In this document: piece after piece, positions 16,855-26,330 of the stretch
How the letters are laid out: the number at the start of each line of letters is the position of its first letter
Position numbering within the stretch: the first letter of the stretch is position 1
Assembly: GCF_001750725.1 (NCBI RefSeq)
Contig: NZ_CP017279.1
Span: forward strand, 4,792,001-4,856,000
From: Enterobacter ludwigii
GTDB taxonomy: Bacteria; Pseudomonadota; Gammaproteobacteria; Enterobacterales; Enterobacteriaceae
DNA length: 64,000 bases
Direction: 5' to 3'
Notes under the pieces: model-generated
What the model was told of the DNA's origin: nothing
What the model saw: only the letters and a program-made list of their open reading frames with translations
Databases searched by the model: none
Program-made: the position numbers and the translations under genes

Positions 16855-17203
16855 AAAAAGACGATACGAGCTCCCCTGAACATCATCGTCTTTTTAGCGA
16901 TACTGACAGGGTTGATAGCGATACAACTTTTTAATGAGTAATCTGTCGGGAGTACCTTGCACTTTTTAATGGTATGCCGGATCACACTGTCCAATCTGGC
17001 AATGGTATTCGTCGTGTAAAACAGCCTCTGCCGCTGGTAGCCCAGGTCATGGGTTAATGCTTTGTAGTCCTTCTAAGATACGAGCCGCAGGCTATTACGC
17101 ACCATGTGAATGATACAGAACTTATCCGCTCTCCGGATAAACTGCATTAATGGCGTCAGAGATGCTCTTCAGCTCATCAACGTAGGTGATGAGTATATCT
17201 TAA
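16855..17203 (-). pseudogene. IS256-family transposase remnant
   Basis: Read on the minus strand across frames: ITYVDELKSISDAINAV, then FCIIHMVRNSLRLVS, an in-frame stop, KDYKALTHDLG, then LFYTTNTIARLDSVIRHTIK with KCKVLPTD. These are the C-terminal landmarks of IS256/mutator transposases (CIVHMVRNSL..VSWKD; IYTTNAIESLN). Stops, frameshifts and an internal deletion remove activity, and no terminal inverted repeats were found. It marks an old insertion just upstream of the defence-type operon. Confidence 0.7.
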
Positions 17204-17697
17204 CTTCGGCACAACTCAGCTCATAGCTTAATTAGTTGATAAAAATCAGCGTGGGGCCCCTCGCTATATCTGCTCATAGATCAGGTTTGACCTGACGCAG
17301 CTATTACACAAAACTAAACCAGCTACTCTTAAAATCCGAGAATGTACAGTCTCTAACGGCTTTCCAATAGTTACCGAAATTCTCAACGACTAGGTAAATG
17401 TCATCATACAGCGGTCAGTTCTGCATCCGCAGTATATTTGCTCGTATGTTAACCTAGCATTAGTACAACATCATTCTTAGGCGAATGGCCCAGCAGGCTT
17501 TTTACTCCTTAAAAATTCACTTCTGGTTAAGTAAATTATTCAATGATTTTTGTTATTTAAATCAATTGGTTAATTTTAATTGCGATTTGCTTTTAACCCT
17601 AGCGATTTAGACGTATTATTTTAAGATTAATCCACTTGCCATGCATTCCCTACCACATTTCAAATGTGAATGGAGAATGATTTTAAGGTTATATATC
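17204..17697. other. Gene-free AT-rich leader of the three-gene operon
   Basis: No reading frame of significance or known repeat is visible here. The last 180 bases are strongly AT-rich; TTAACC at 17593 and TATTAT at 17614 (15-bp spacing) form a weak candidate promoter for the TerB gene. The proximal half may be further debris from the decayed transposon. Confidence 0.4.
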
Positions 17698-20007
17698 ATG
17701 GAGTTATTGAAGTTTTTGGCGGCAATTTTTGTCATTTACTTGTTGTTTTTTAGAAAGAAAAAACGTAAATCTCCAAAGTCTTATGCTTCAAGCCCTGTGA
17801 AAGCACCACCAAAAGAATGGCTCGCTGACATCAAGAAAAAAGAGGCGGTTGTGCGAAACGATGATAGTGATGACGATAACCTTGCAACTTTTACATTGAG
17901 CGGTGGCCGAGGTGTTGAACTTCGGGTGACAACCAATCATTACCGGAACACCTCAAAGTCGGCAGGTGCACTAGCTCGATGGGTACTTCCGGGTGAGATG
18001 ATAACTGTAGCTGGTGTAGCAATTAGCGGTGGCCACATTTACGTGGGGCAACGTATGAAGCCCTCCGGTCAGGAATCAGGCGGCTATTATGACGATGGAA
18101 ATGAGGCATCATTAATTGATGACACATGTAAGATAAAACCTACTTCTTATCTTTACGAGGACAGTTCATTAGGATACTGGCCCAGTTTTTCCTCTCTTTC
18201 CCCAGAAGCACGCGGTGCGTATGTCAGTTGGCTCGCCAGCGATAGGTCTGATCCATCGTGTCCTATCGGCTATGTTTTTATCTACCTCTACGGCCTGGAA
18301 AGAAAAGCGCTCATAGATTCCACTGACCCAAAATTCCCTGATGCTGAGTTCCGTAATCTGTTCAAAGAAGTCGCTCGGTTAAGATCCGTATTCATTGAGA
18401 ACCGCTCATTCCGTGGATATTCGGCCCAGTTACTCGAAGCCATGTCTATTCTGCGCCCGAACATGGGCTTAGCCACTGAGCTCGATAGCAATTCAGGTTT
18501 CAGCAACAGCATGCAATTTAAGCTGGCTCTGGCAAAAACTGTACATGAAGGAGTTCCTGTATCAGCTGAACTGGCGTTGAACTGGGTAATAAACCACACC
18601 GAGTATTCGCTGCGTACCCCGGCTCGCCGCTGTGCTAAAGAGTTTGCTGCGCTTTTCAAACGGCGTTACACCCTCAAATATGGTGAAGGGATGGTCGTTA
18701 AGGCGAATAAAACGCGCCTAAGGTTAGATTACACACCAGCAAGTCCTAGTTTGCGAGGTGTTCGACTCCCTGTTCCCGACCTGCCTGATCCAAGTGCGTT
18801 GAAGAGCCCTGTCCAGAAAATTATGGCTCTTGCCGACATATGTACGGATGAACTTGATGCTTATAGTCGCTACCTTGGTAGGAAAGGTACGTCAGTCAAT
18901 GATACGGCTGCAATTATGTTGCTCCCTTCAGAGATCGTTAATGAAAGCGCAGAAAAAATATTAAGCTCATTCAAACGCTGGGCTGATGAGGCGATCCTCG
19001 TCAAGGAGGGGTTAGTCTCAGTTGCTGACTTTTGGGCACATATGAATGCCAGTTGCCCCAATAAGATCAATAAAAAAGAGGCCGATTTGATGCAGGCCTT
19101 TGCTCTGAAGATGGGTTACGGTCTGGCACCTGACCCGTATTATCACCATGTGAAGGCGGATGTTGATGGGACACTTGTTCTATTCCCTGCCGCCGAAGGT
19201 GGACGCTTCTCACCTTCTCCTGAATTTATCTCAGCTGTAATGACGCTTAGATTAGGGGCGATGGTCGCCTTGATTGACGATTCTCTTGATCAAGCTGAAC
19301 AGAAAGTGCTTGAGAATGCCATCAACAACAATCCTGGCTTCACCGATGATGAAAAACGCTCTCTACATGCGTATTTAACGTGGCAACTTCATACCCCAGC
19401 CAATATGACAGGAATGAAAAGCAGGATTGAGTTGATGGGGGCCGCGGAAAAAGCTGCTGTGGGTAAGGTTATCGTTAGTGTTGCCTGTTCGGATGGGACG
19501 ATAGCGCCTGCCGAAATCAAACAGCTTGAGAAGATTTATTCAAGTTTGGGGCTGGATCCCTCATCTGTCTCGAGCAATATCCATCAGCATTCCGCAACTG
19601 AACATGATCTCGTCTCGTATGTACCAACTGATCAGACAGCAGCAGGGTTCACACTGGATGCTAATGTACTTGCCCGCCACGAATCTGCCACGGATGATGT
19701 TCGTAAATTGCTGAACACAATTTTCACCGAAGAAGAACCGGAAGAGCCAGAAAGCGCTCCAGCCTCATCAACGGAGGCGGGGGGGCTTGACTCCGCACAT
19801 AGCCAGCTTTATCGCAGTTTGCTGGAGAAAGAACAGTGGTCCCGAAAAGAGGCGACAGAATTGTGCGGAAATTTGAATTTGATGCTCGGCGGTGCGCTTG
19901 AGGTGATCAATGACTGGTCCTATGCGGTGGTTGATGCTCCGGTGCTGGACGATGCCGATGATGATATCTGGGTTGACCTGGAAATTGCCAAAGAATTAGA
20001 GGGATAG
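17698..20007 (+). CDS. TerB-domain membrane-anchored protein of a three-gene operon
   Basis: The 769-aa protein begins with one N-terminal transmembrane helix (LKFLAAIFVIYLLFF, residues 4-18) followed by a KKKRK stop-transfer, so the bulk faces the cytoplasm. A TerB-N-like region spans roughly 50-260 (GYWPSFSSLSPEARGAYVSW). The TerB domain lies near 575-625 (VIVSVACSDGTIAPAEIKQL) with its acidic metal-binding signature, and a TerB-C-like acidic tail ends the protein. The start at 17698 has AAGG upstream. The BrxD-like gene follows after 3 bp. TerB proteins bind metals and occur in membrane-linked stress and phage-response systems; this role is inferred. Confidence 0.75.
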   Translation: MELLKFLAAIFVIYLLFFRKKKRKSPKSYASSPVKAPPKEWLADIKKKEAVVRNDDSDDDNLATFTLSGGRGVELRVTTNHYRNTSKSAGALARWVLPGEMITVAGVAISGGHIYVGQRMKPSGQESGGYYDDGNEASLIDDTCKIKPTSYLYEDSSLGYWPSFSSLSPEARGAYVSWLASDRSDPSCPIGYVFIYLYGLERKALIDSTDPKFPDAEFRNLFKEVARLRSVFIENRSFRGYSAQLLEAMSILRPNMGLATELDSNSGFSNSMQFKLALAKTVHEGVPVSAELALNWVINHTEYSLRTPARRCAKEFAALFKRRYTLKYGEGMVVKANKTRLRLDYTPASPSLRGVRLPVPDLPDPSALKSPVQKIMALADICTDELDAYSRYLGRKGTSVNDTAAIMLLPSEIVNESAEKILSSFKRWADEAILVKEGLVSVADFWAHMNASCPNKINKKEADLMQAFALKMGYGLAPDPYYHHVKADVDGTLVLFPAAEGGRFSPSPEFISAVMTLRLGAMVALIDDSLDQAEQKVLENAINNNPGFTDDEKRSLHAYLTWQLHTPANMTGMKSRIELMGAAEKAAVGKVIVSVACSDGTIAPAEIKQLEKIYSSLGLDPSSVSSNIHQHSATEHDLVSYVPTDQTAAGFTLDANVLARHESATDDVRKLLNTIFTEEEPEEPESAPASSTEAGGLDSAHSQLYRSLLEKEQWSRKEATELCGNLNLMLGGALEVINDWSYAVVDAPVLDDADDDIWVDLEIAKELEG

Positions 20008-20010
20008 TGA

Positions 20011-21327
20011 ATGTCTGTAACACGTATAAGAGTGAAAGAACGTGACGCTATTATTCAGTCACTTAAGTCAGGCGTAACGCCAAGGATAGGCATTCAGCAT
20101 ATCCAGGTTGGCCGCGTGAATGAAATCACTGCTCTCCACCAGGATATTGAGAGGATTGCTGACGGTGGTGCAAGCTTCAGACTTATCATCGGTGAATATG
20201 GTTCTGGTAAAACGTTCTTTCTGAGTGTTGTGCGCTCTATTGCGCTAGAGAAGAAGCTGGTGTCAGTCAGTGCAGACCTTTCTCCTGACAGACGCATTCA
20301 CTCATCGGGAGGTCAGGCTCGTAATCTCTACTCAGAGCTTATGAAAAACATGTCCACCAGAAACAAGCCGGATGGTAATGCGTTACTTAGCGTTGTTGAA
20401 AGATTCGTTACGGAGGCAAGGAAGGAAGCTGACAAGGACGGCTCCGAGGTTTCATCAGTTATTCATAAACGCTTGGCAGCACTATCAGATATGGTCGGCG
20501 GATATGACTTTGCTAAGGTCATTGATTCATTCTGGCGCGGGCATGAGCAGGATAACGAAACACTAAAATCCAATGCTATTCGCTGGTTGCGGGGAGAGTA
20601 CACCACTAAAACTGATGCCCGTAACGATCTCGACGTTCGGACTATTATCTCAGACGCTTCATTCTATGACTCTTTGAAACTGATGAGCCTTTTTGTCCGC
20701 CAGGCAGGCTATGCCGGTCTTTTGGTCAGCCTCGACGAAATGGTGAACCTCTTTAAACTGAATAATACGCAAGCAAGAACAGCGAACTACGAACAGATTT
20801 TGCGGATCCTGAATGACTGCCTGCAAGGTTCAGCCGAGAATATTGGTTTTATCCTCGGGGGGACGCCAGAGCTCCTTTTCGATCCACGCAAAGGTCTTTA
20901 CAGCTATGAGGCGCTCCAATCACGTCTGGCGGAAAATCGGTTCGCGCAAAAAGCAGGAGTGATTGACTACTCGTCTCCCACTTTGCATCTTGCCAGCCTC
21001 ACCCCTGAGGAACTGTATATTTTACTGAGAAATCTTCGTCATGTTTATGCAGGCGGAGATCCAGAGAATTATCTGGTTCCAGATGAGGCACTGACTGGAT
21101 TTCTGCATCACTGTAGTAAAACCATTGGAGACGCTTACTTCCGTACCCCCCGTAATACCATAAAAGGTTTCCTGGACATGCTGGCCGTGCTGGATCAAAA
21201 CAGAACGATGAACTGGCAAACATTAATCGAGGGTGTGGCGATTGAAGAGGACAGGCCCAGCGAAATGGATGACGCCATTATAGAGGAAAGCGATGACGAT
21301 GACGGACTGGCGAACTTCAAATTATGA
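20011..21327 (+). CDS. BrxD-like ATPase (BREX system ATP-binding domain)
   Basis: The 438-aa protein has the DUF2791/BREX ATP-binding pattern: VGRVNEITAL at 33-42, Walker A GEYGSGKTF at 61-69, the family block SADLSPDRRIHSSGGQARN near 88, Walker B LLVSLDEM near 240 and a sensor-like GFILGGTPEL. It is most like BrxD of type 2 BREX, which partners an Lhr-like helicase. The stop overlaps the helicase ATG by 4 bp. An acidic C-terminal tail (EESDDDDG) ends the protein. It probably loads or regulates the helicase; other BREX components are absent. Confidence 0.75.
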   Translation: MSVTRIRVKERDAIIQSLKSGVTPRIGIQHIQVGRVNEITALHQDIERIADGGASFRLIIGEYGSGKTFFLSVVRSIALEKKLVSVSADLSPDRRIHSSGGQARNLYSELMKNMSTRNKPDGNALLSVVERFVTEARKEADKDGSEVSSVIHKRLAALSDMVGGYDFAKVIDSFWRGHEQDNETLKSNAIRWLRGEYTTKTDARNDLDVRTIISDASFYDSLKLMSLFVRQAGYAGLLVSLDEMVNLFKLNNTQARTANYEQILRILNDCLQGSAENIGFILGGTPELLFDPRKGLYSYEALQSRLAENRFAQKAGVIDYSSPTLHLASLTPEELYILLRNLRHVYAGGDPENYLVPDEALTGFLHHCSKTIGDAYFRTPRNTIKGFLDMLAVLDQNRTMNWQTLIEGVAIEEDRPSEMDDAIIEESDDDDGLANFKL

Positions 21328-23522
21328 GCAGTGCCTATGATAGTCTCGATCCCCGCGTCCGTAAGTGGATTTACAAGCAGGGGTGGTCAACATTAAGGCC
21401 CTTGCAGGAGAGTTCTATCCCGGCAATTTTAGCCCGTGATCGAGACGTGCTAATCAGTGCAGGCACAGCAGCGGGTAAAACAGAGGCTTTTTTTCTTCCT
21501 GCCTGTTCGGCAGTTGCAGATCTCACTAATGGATTTAGCATCGTCTATATCAGCCCGTTGAAGGCATTGATTAACGATCAGTACCGTCGTCTTGAGAGCC
21601 TTGGAGATGCATTGGAAATGCCAGTGACTCCCTGGCACGGGGATGTACCACAAAGCATAAAGAAGAAGGCTCGGACTAACCCTGTGGGCATTTTACTGAT
21701 TACACCTGAGTCACTTGAGTCTTTGCTCATAAATTCAATGGGCTGGCTCAAACAGGCGTTTTCTTCAATCGCATACATCGTTATTGATGAGTTTCATGCT
21801 TTTATTGGCTCAGAGCGTGGTGTACAGCTGCTTTCTCTGCTCAATAGAATTGACCATGTGCTAGGTCGCCAGGTAAATCCAATTCCCCGCGTTGCATTGA
21901 GTGCCACGCTGGGGGAACTGGAGAAAGTGCCCGAAATGTTGCGCCCGGACAAACGACTCCCCTGCGTAACTGTTACAGATAGTAATAGCACGGCCACTCT
22001 TCAGGTACAGGTCAAAGGATACCTGGAGCGAGTGATCCAAAATGAGGAAGAACTTCAGAGTTCTGCTGAACATGACGTTTGCGCTGACATTTTTAGACTT
22101 TGCCGTGGCGATTCTCATTTGGTCTTTGCAAACAGCCGAAAGCGCACTGAAAGCATTGCGGCAACGCTGAGCGACATGTGTGAGGAACATATTGTTCCCA
22201 ATGAATTCTTTCCCCACCATGGTTCCCTTGCCAAGGAATTGCGGGAAGCGCTTGAAACTCGTCTTCAGAAAGGAAATTTGCCCACAACAGCTGTTTGTAC
22301 AATGACGCTTGAGTTGGGAATTGATATCGGTAAGGTTAAGTCGGTTATCCAAGTTACGCCTCCGCATACTGTTTCCAGTCTGCGTCAGCGTATGGGACGT
22401 TCTGGGCGACGCGACTCCCCATCAGTTCTAAGAATGCTAATTACAGAAAATGAGCTCACTGTGACTAGCAGTATCGTTGACCACCTACGGCTGCATTTGG
22501 TCCAGTCGATGGCAATGATCAGATTGATGATCTCTAAACAATGGTTTGAGCCTGCCGATTCCCAGCAGATGCATTACTCCACGCTGCTACACCAGATTCT
22601 TGCAATTACCGCGCAATGGGGCGGAGTTCGTGCCGATCAACTCTGGTCACAGCTATGTCAAACAGGCCCGTTCCGTAATGTGGATATAGGCGATTTCAAA
22701 AGCCTGCTTAAACATATGGGGGCATGTGGCCTGCTCACTCAACTCGCTAGTGGAGAAATGGTTGTTGGGGCAGAGGGGGAGAAACTGACTAACCATTACA
22801 CGTTTTATGCCGTGTTCAACACACCAGAAGAGTTCCGCATTGTCACCGGAAACAGAACCCTTGGAACAGTGCCTGTGGACTCCCCACTGCTACCAGATCA
22901 ACACATCATCTTCGGTGGGCGGCGCTGGAGAGTGACAGAGATCGAGACAGAGAAAAAAGTTATCTATGTAGAGGCGACCAAAGGCGGTCAGCCACCACAA
23001 TTTAGTGGGGGGGGAATGTCTGTTCATGATGCCGTTCGTCAGGAAATGCTCGCTATCTATAGGGAAGGTGATTACCGCATAGCAATAGGTAGCAAGAGAG
23101 TAGATTATGCCGATTCTGCCGCCAGAAGCCTATTTGCGGAAGGCAGTCGTAACTTCCAGAGTTATAACCTGCAAAATGAGTATTTTCTTACGAGCGGCCA
23201 ATACTGTTACATCCTCCCATGGATGGGAGATAAGGTTGTCAATACGATTACAGCCTTGCTCATACGTTGTGGCTTTAAAGCTAATTCATTGGCTGGAGTT
23301 ATAGAAATTGACGGCTCAAGTATCACTTCTGTTCAACAGGCCCTTAAAGGCCTGCTGCTGTCAGGCTTGCCCTCAGCGTTTGATCTTGCTGTAAATGTTC
23401 CAGAAAAGTACTTAGATAAATATGATGAATATTTACCAGAGTTTCTGCTTGCGAAAGGATTTGGGGAAAAAGCGTATGACATTGAAGGCGCGTGTACCTG
23501 GCTGAAAGAACATCTTCAGTAA
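21324..23522 (+). CDS. BrxHI/Lhr-like SF2 helicase
   Basis: The 732-aa protein carries superfamily 2 motifs: Q-like WSTLRPLQ at 21-28, motif I SAGTAAGKTE at 45-54, Ib-like ITPESLESLL, motif II as DEFH near 155, motif III SATL, motif V TLELGIDIG and motif VI QRMGRSGRR. The layout is Lhr-like and close to BrxHI. It is much shorter than full Lhr (about 1500 aa). Overlap with the ATPase gene by ATGA implies coupled translation. A weak hairpin lies just after the stop and no fourth gene follows before the IS66 element. It probably remodels phage or foreign DNA. Confidence 0.8.
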   Translation: MSSAYDSLDPRVRKWIYKQGWSTLRPLQESSIPAILARDRDVLISAGTAAGKTEAFFLPACSAVADLTNGFSIVYISPLKALINDQYRRLESLGDALEMPVTPWHGDVPQSIKKKARTNPVGILLITPESLESLLINSMGWLKQAFSSIAYIVIDEFHAFIGSERGVQLLSLLNRIDHVLGRQVNPIPRVALSATLGELEKVPEMLRPDKRLPCVTVTDSNSTATLQVQVKGYLERVIQNEEELQSSAEHDVCADIFRLCRGDSHLVFANSRKRTESIAATLSDMCEEHIVPNEFFPHHGSLAKELREALETRLQKGNLPTTAVCTMTLELGIDIGKVKSVIQVTPPHTVSSLRQRMGRSGRRDSPSVLRMLITENELTVTSSIVDHLRLHLVQSMAMIRLMISKQWFEPADSQQMHYSTLLHQILAITAQWGGVRADQLWSQLCQTGPFRNVDIGDFKSLLKHMGACGLLTQLASGEMVVGAEGEKLTNHYTFYAVFNTPEEFRIVTGNRTLGTVPVDSPLLPDQHIIFGGRRWRVTEIETEKKVIYVEATKGGQPPQFSGGGMSVHDAVRQEMLAIYREGDYRIAIGSKRVDYADSAARSLFAEGSRNFQSYNLQNEYFLTSGQYCYILPWMGDKVVNTITALLIRCGFKANSLAGVIEIDGSSITSVQQALKGLLLSGLPSAFDLAVNVPEKYLDKYDEYLPEFLLAKGFGEKAYDIEGACTWLKEHLQ

Positions 23523-23863
23523 ACTGGTTACATAAAAAGGGGGGAGATGTTCCCCTTAAGCATGAGGCCGATTGAGGATATCAATTTTTGCTCTTGGCTC
23601 GGATCTGCCAGAAATCGAGGTCATAAGGTCTGCTTTGAGCGATGAGCGGACATCGTCCAGTTTAAACAGATGCCCGCAATACATACAGCAAGCTTGCCAG
23701 AGGTAACTCTGCTCTCCTACAAATAAAGTGTCCGCTTTGAGTAGGCAATCTGAGGGAGCGCTAATATGAAAGTAAGCGTACAGCGTGAACCGTCTGGTCA
23801 TAATCTGAAGCATCCGACAAAGTGGTGTCCACCAAATAAGTAGTGGGAACCAAAGTGTCAGAT

Positions 23864-24244
23864 ATGCAGAAAAATATGACTCCCGGCAGACGTAAAGGCT
23901 GCCCTAATTATTCTCCTGAGTTTAAACAGCAACTCGTTGCTGCCTCTTGCGAACCCGGAATATCCATCTCAAAACTTGCCCTTGAAAATGGCATTAACGC
24001 TAATCTGTTGTTCAAATGGCGCCAACAATGGCGCGAGGGAAAGCTGCTGTTACCTTCTTCAGAGAGCCCTCAGCTACTTCCTGTGACTCTCGATGCCGCT
24101 GCCGTACAGTCAGTGCCACTCGCAGAGAACCCGGAAACCCTCAGTATCAGCTGTGAGGTAACGTTCCGGCACGGAACGCTCCGCCTCAATGGCACTGTCA
24201 GCGAAAAGCTCCTGACCCTGCTGATACAGGAGCTCAAACGGTGA
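23864..24244 (+). CDS. tnpA: IS66-family accessory protein TnpA
   Basis: This 126-aa protein has the helix-turn-helix of IS66 TnpA (YSPEFKQQLVAASCEPGISI, then ALENGINANLLFKWRQQW). It is the first of the three genes that together permit IS66 transposition. The ATG at 23864 is chosen over a GTG at 23843, neither having a strong ribosome site. Its stop overlaps the tnpB start (GTGA). Confidence 0.85.
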   Translation: MQKNMTPGRRKGCPNYSPEFKQQLVAASCEPGISISKLALENGINANLLFKWRQQWREGKLLLPSSESPQLLPVTLDAAAVQSVPLAENPETLSISCEVTFRHGTLRLNGTVSEKLLTLLIQELKR

Positions 24245-24588
24245 TCCCGTTACCAACAGGCACCAAAATATGGCTGGTTGCTGGTATCACCGACATGCGC
24301 AACGGCTTCAATGGTCTCGCCGCAAAGGTGCAGACGACGCTGAAAGATGACCCTATGTCCGGCCATGTCTTCATCTTCCGGGGGCGCAGCGGCAGTCAGG
24401 TAAAACTACTGTGGTCCACCGGCGACGGGTTGTGCCTGCTGACCAAACGGCTGGAGCGAGGTCGCTTCGCCTGGCCCTCTGCCCGTGATGGCAAAGTGTT
24501 CCTGACCCCGGCACAGCTGGCGATGCTGATGGAAGGTATCGACTGGCGACAACCTAAACGGTTGCTGACATCCCTGACCATGTTGTAA
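24241..24588 (+). CDS. tnpB: IS66-family Orf2 protein TnpB
   Basis: The 115-aa protein has the IS66 Orf2 signature: GTKIWLVAGITDMRNGFNGL, HVFIFRGRSGSQVKLLW, DGLCLLTKRLERGRF. This family is unrelated to the IS200/IS605 TnpB nuclease. It begins with GTG overlapping the tnpA stop, so translation is coupled. It is required for transposition with an unclear biochemical role. Confidence 0.9.
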   Translation: MIPLPTGTKIWLVAGITDMRNGFNGLAAKVQTTLKDDPMSGHVFIFRGRSGSQVKLLWSTGDGLCLLTKRLERGRFAWPSARDGKVFLTPAQLAMLMEGIDWRQPKRLLTSLTML

Positions 24589-24637
24589 ATCTCTTTATCC
24601 TGGTTGTTGCAGAATAAGCCTGGTAAAATGAGGGCTT

Positions 24638-26176
24638 ATGAACGACACCTCTTCTGACGACATCCTTCTGCTGAAACAGCGGCTTGCCGAACAGGAAGCG
24701 CTGATCCACGCCCTTCAGGAAAAGCTGGAGGACCGGGAGCGTGAAATAGACCATCTGCAGGCTCAGCTGGATAAGCTCCGCCGGATGAACTTCGGCAGTC
24801 GTTCCGAAAAAGTCTCCCGTCGTATCGCACAAATGGAAGCCGATCTGAAGGCGCTTCAGAAAGAGAGTGATACGCTGACCGGTCGGGTGGATGACCCGGC
24901 AGTCCAGCGCCCGTTGCGTCAGACACGTACCCGTAAGCCGTTCCCTGAATCACTCCCCCGTGACGAAAAGCGACTGCTGCCTCCGGAGTCGTGCTGCCCT
25001 GACTGCGGCGGTTCACTGAGCTATCTGGGTGAAAATACCGCCGAACAGCTGGAGCTGATGCGCAGCGCCTTCCGGGTTATCCGGACGGTGCGGGAAAAAC
25101 ATGCCTGTACTCAGTGCGATGCCATCGTGCAGGCCCCGGCGCCTTCGCGGCCCATCGAGCGGGGGATCGCCGGACCTGGGTTGCTGGCCCGCGTGCTGAC
25201 ATCGAAGTATGCAGAGCACACGCCGCTATATCGCCAGTCAGAAATATACGACCGGCAGGGTGTGGAGCTGAGCCGCTCACTGCTGTCGGGCTGGGTGGAT
25301 GCATGTTGCCGGCTGCTGTCCCCGCTGGAAGAGGCGCTTCAGGGTTATGTCCTGACCGACGGTAAACTCCATGCCGATGACACCCCGGTCCAGGTGCTGT
25401 TGCCGGGCAATAAGAAGACGAAGACCGGACGGTTGTGGACGTATGTTCGTGACGACCGCAACGCCGGGTCAGCGCTGGCGCCAGCGGTCTGGTTCGCCTA
25501 CAGCCCGGACAGAAAAGGCATCCATCCGCAGGCCCATCTTGCCGGCTTCAGCGGTGTGCTGCAGGCGGATGCGTACGCCGGGTTCAACGAGCTGTACCGC
25601 AATGGCCGGATAACGGAAGCCGCCTGCTGGGCTCATGCCCGCCGAAAGATCCACGATGTGCACGTCCGCACCCCATCAGCACTGACGGAAGAAGCCCTGA
25701 AACGTATCGGTGGGTTGTATGCCATCGAGGCGGATATAAGGGGAATGCTGGCGGAGCAGCGGCTTGCTGAACGTCAGCGAAAAACGAAACCGCTGCTGAA
25801 ATCCCTGGAAAGCTGGTTGCGTGAAAAGATGAAAACGCTGTCACGACACTCAGAGCTGGCGAAAGCGTTCGCGTACGCACTTAACCAGTGGCCGGCACTG
25901 ACGTACTATGCGGACGATGGATGGGCCGAAGCAGACAATAATATCGCTGAAAATGCCCTGCGGACGGTCAGTCTGGGTCGTAAAAACTTCCTGTTCTTCG
26001 GCTCTGACCATGGTGGTGAGCGGGGAGCGCTGCTGTACAGCCTGATCGGGACGTGCAAACTGAACGGCGTGGATCCAGAAAGCTACCTTCGCCATGTGCT
26101 TGGCGTCATAGCTGACTGGCCGGTCAACCGGGTCAGTGAACTGCTTCCCTGGCGCATAGCACTGCCAACTGAATAA
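24638..26176 (+). CDS. tnpC: IS66-family transposase TnpC
   Basis: This is the 512-aa DDE transposase. It has a coiled-coil N-terminus (about 8-60, ending [11 protein letters not shown]), a zinc-finger-like CCPDCGG and CTQCDA pair, catalytic aspartates in [11 protein letters not shown] and [10 protein letters not shown], and the glutamate region [14 protein letters not shown]. The reading frame is intact. It catalyses strand transfer with TnpA and TnpB. The C-terminal IS66 tail ([13 protein letters not shown]) is present. Confidence 0.95.
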   Translation: MNDTSSDDILLLKQRLAEQEALIHALQEKLEDREREIDHLQAQLDKLRRMNFGSRSEKVSRRIAQMEADLKALQKESDTLTGRVDDPAVQRPLRQTRTRKPFPESLPRDEKRLLPPESCCPDCGGSLSYLGENTAEQLELMRSAFRVIRTVREKHACTQCDAIVQAPAPSRPIERGIAGPGLLARVLTSKYAEHTPLYRQSEIYDRQGVELSRSLLSGWVDACCRLLSPLEEALQGYVLTDGKLHADDTPVQVLLPGNKKTKTGRLWTYVRDDRNAGSALAPAVWFAYSPDRKGIHPQAHLAGFSGVLQADAYAGFNELYRNGRITEAACWAHARRKIHDVHVRTPSALTEEALKRIGGLYAIEADIRGMLAEQRLAERQRKTKPLLKSLESWLREKMKTLSRHSELAKAFAYALNQWPALTYYADDGWAEADNNIAENALRTVSLGRKNFLFFGSDHGGERGALLYSLIGTCKLNGVDPESYLRHVLGVIADWPVNRVSELLPWRIALPTE

Positions 26177-26218
26177 CACATCACCGTCAATACGGCCCTC
26201 GCTGTACGCTTACATATG

Positions 26219-26252
26219 AAAAAGACCACAAGGATAAAATATCTCTGTGGTC
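26219..26252 (-). terminator. Terminator of the regulator-kinase transcript
   Basis: On the minus strand GACCACA, a 15-base loop, TGTGGTC and TTTTT form a standard intrinsic terminator about 80 bp past the kinase stop. The IS66 target duplication overlaps the end of the T-run, so the insertion left the terminator functional. Confidence 0.75.
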
Positions 26253-26330
26253 ATGGCTTCTTGATTCGAAAAATCTTTATCAGGCGAGCAATTTCATTGC
26301 CCTTCATTGATAACGGTGGATAGATTTTAC

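Larger units (their letters stand above)
23772..26213 (+). mobile_element. Intact IS66-family insertion sequence
   Basis: The element spans 2442 bp. The left end begins GTAAGCGTACAGCGTGAACC and the right end, inverted, reads GTAAGCGTACAGCGAGGGCC: near-identical inverted repeats starting with the IS66 GTAAGCG. It is flanked on both sides by ATATGAAA (23764-23771 and 26214-26221), a perfect 8-bp target duplication. It carries full tnpA, tnpB and tnpC. It lies between the TerB operon and the sugar locus, immediately past the terminator T-run of the kinase gene. The perfect duplication points to a recent insertion. Confidence 0.95.

Noticed and set aside
17698..23522. Reading the TerB gene as evidence of a tellurite-resistance operon.
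   Set aside because: No terC, terD, terE or terZ homologue lies nearby; the partners are a BREX-type ATPase and a helicase.
23556..23813. An 85-codon minus-strand frame across the left end of IS66.
   Set aside because: It crosses the insertion junction, has no ribosome site and no recognisable motif; it arises by chance from flank and inverted repeat.
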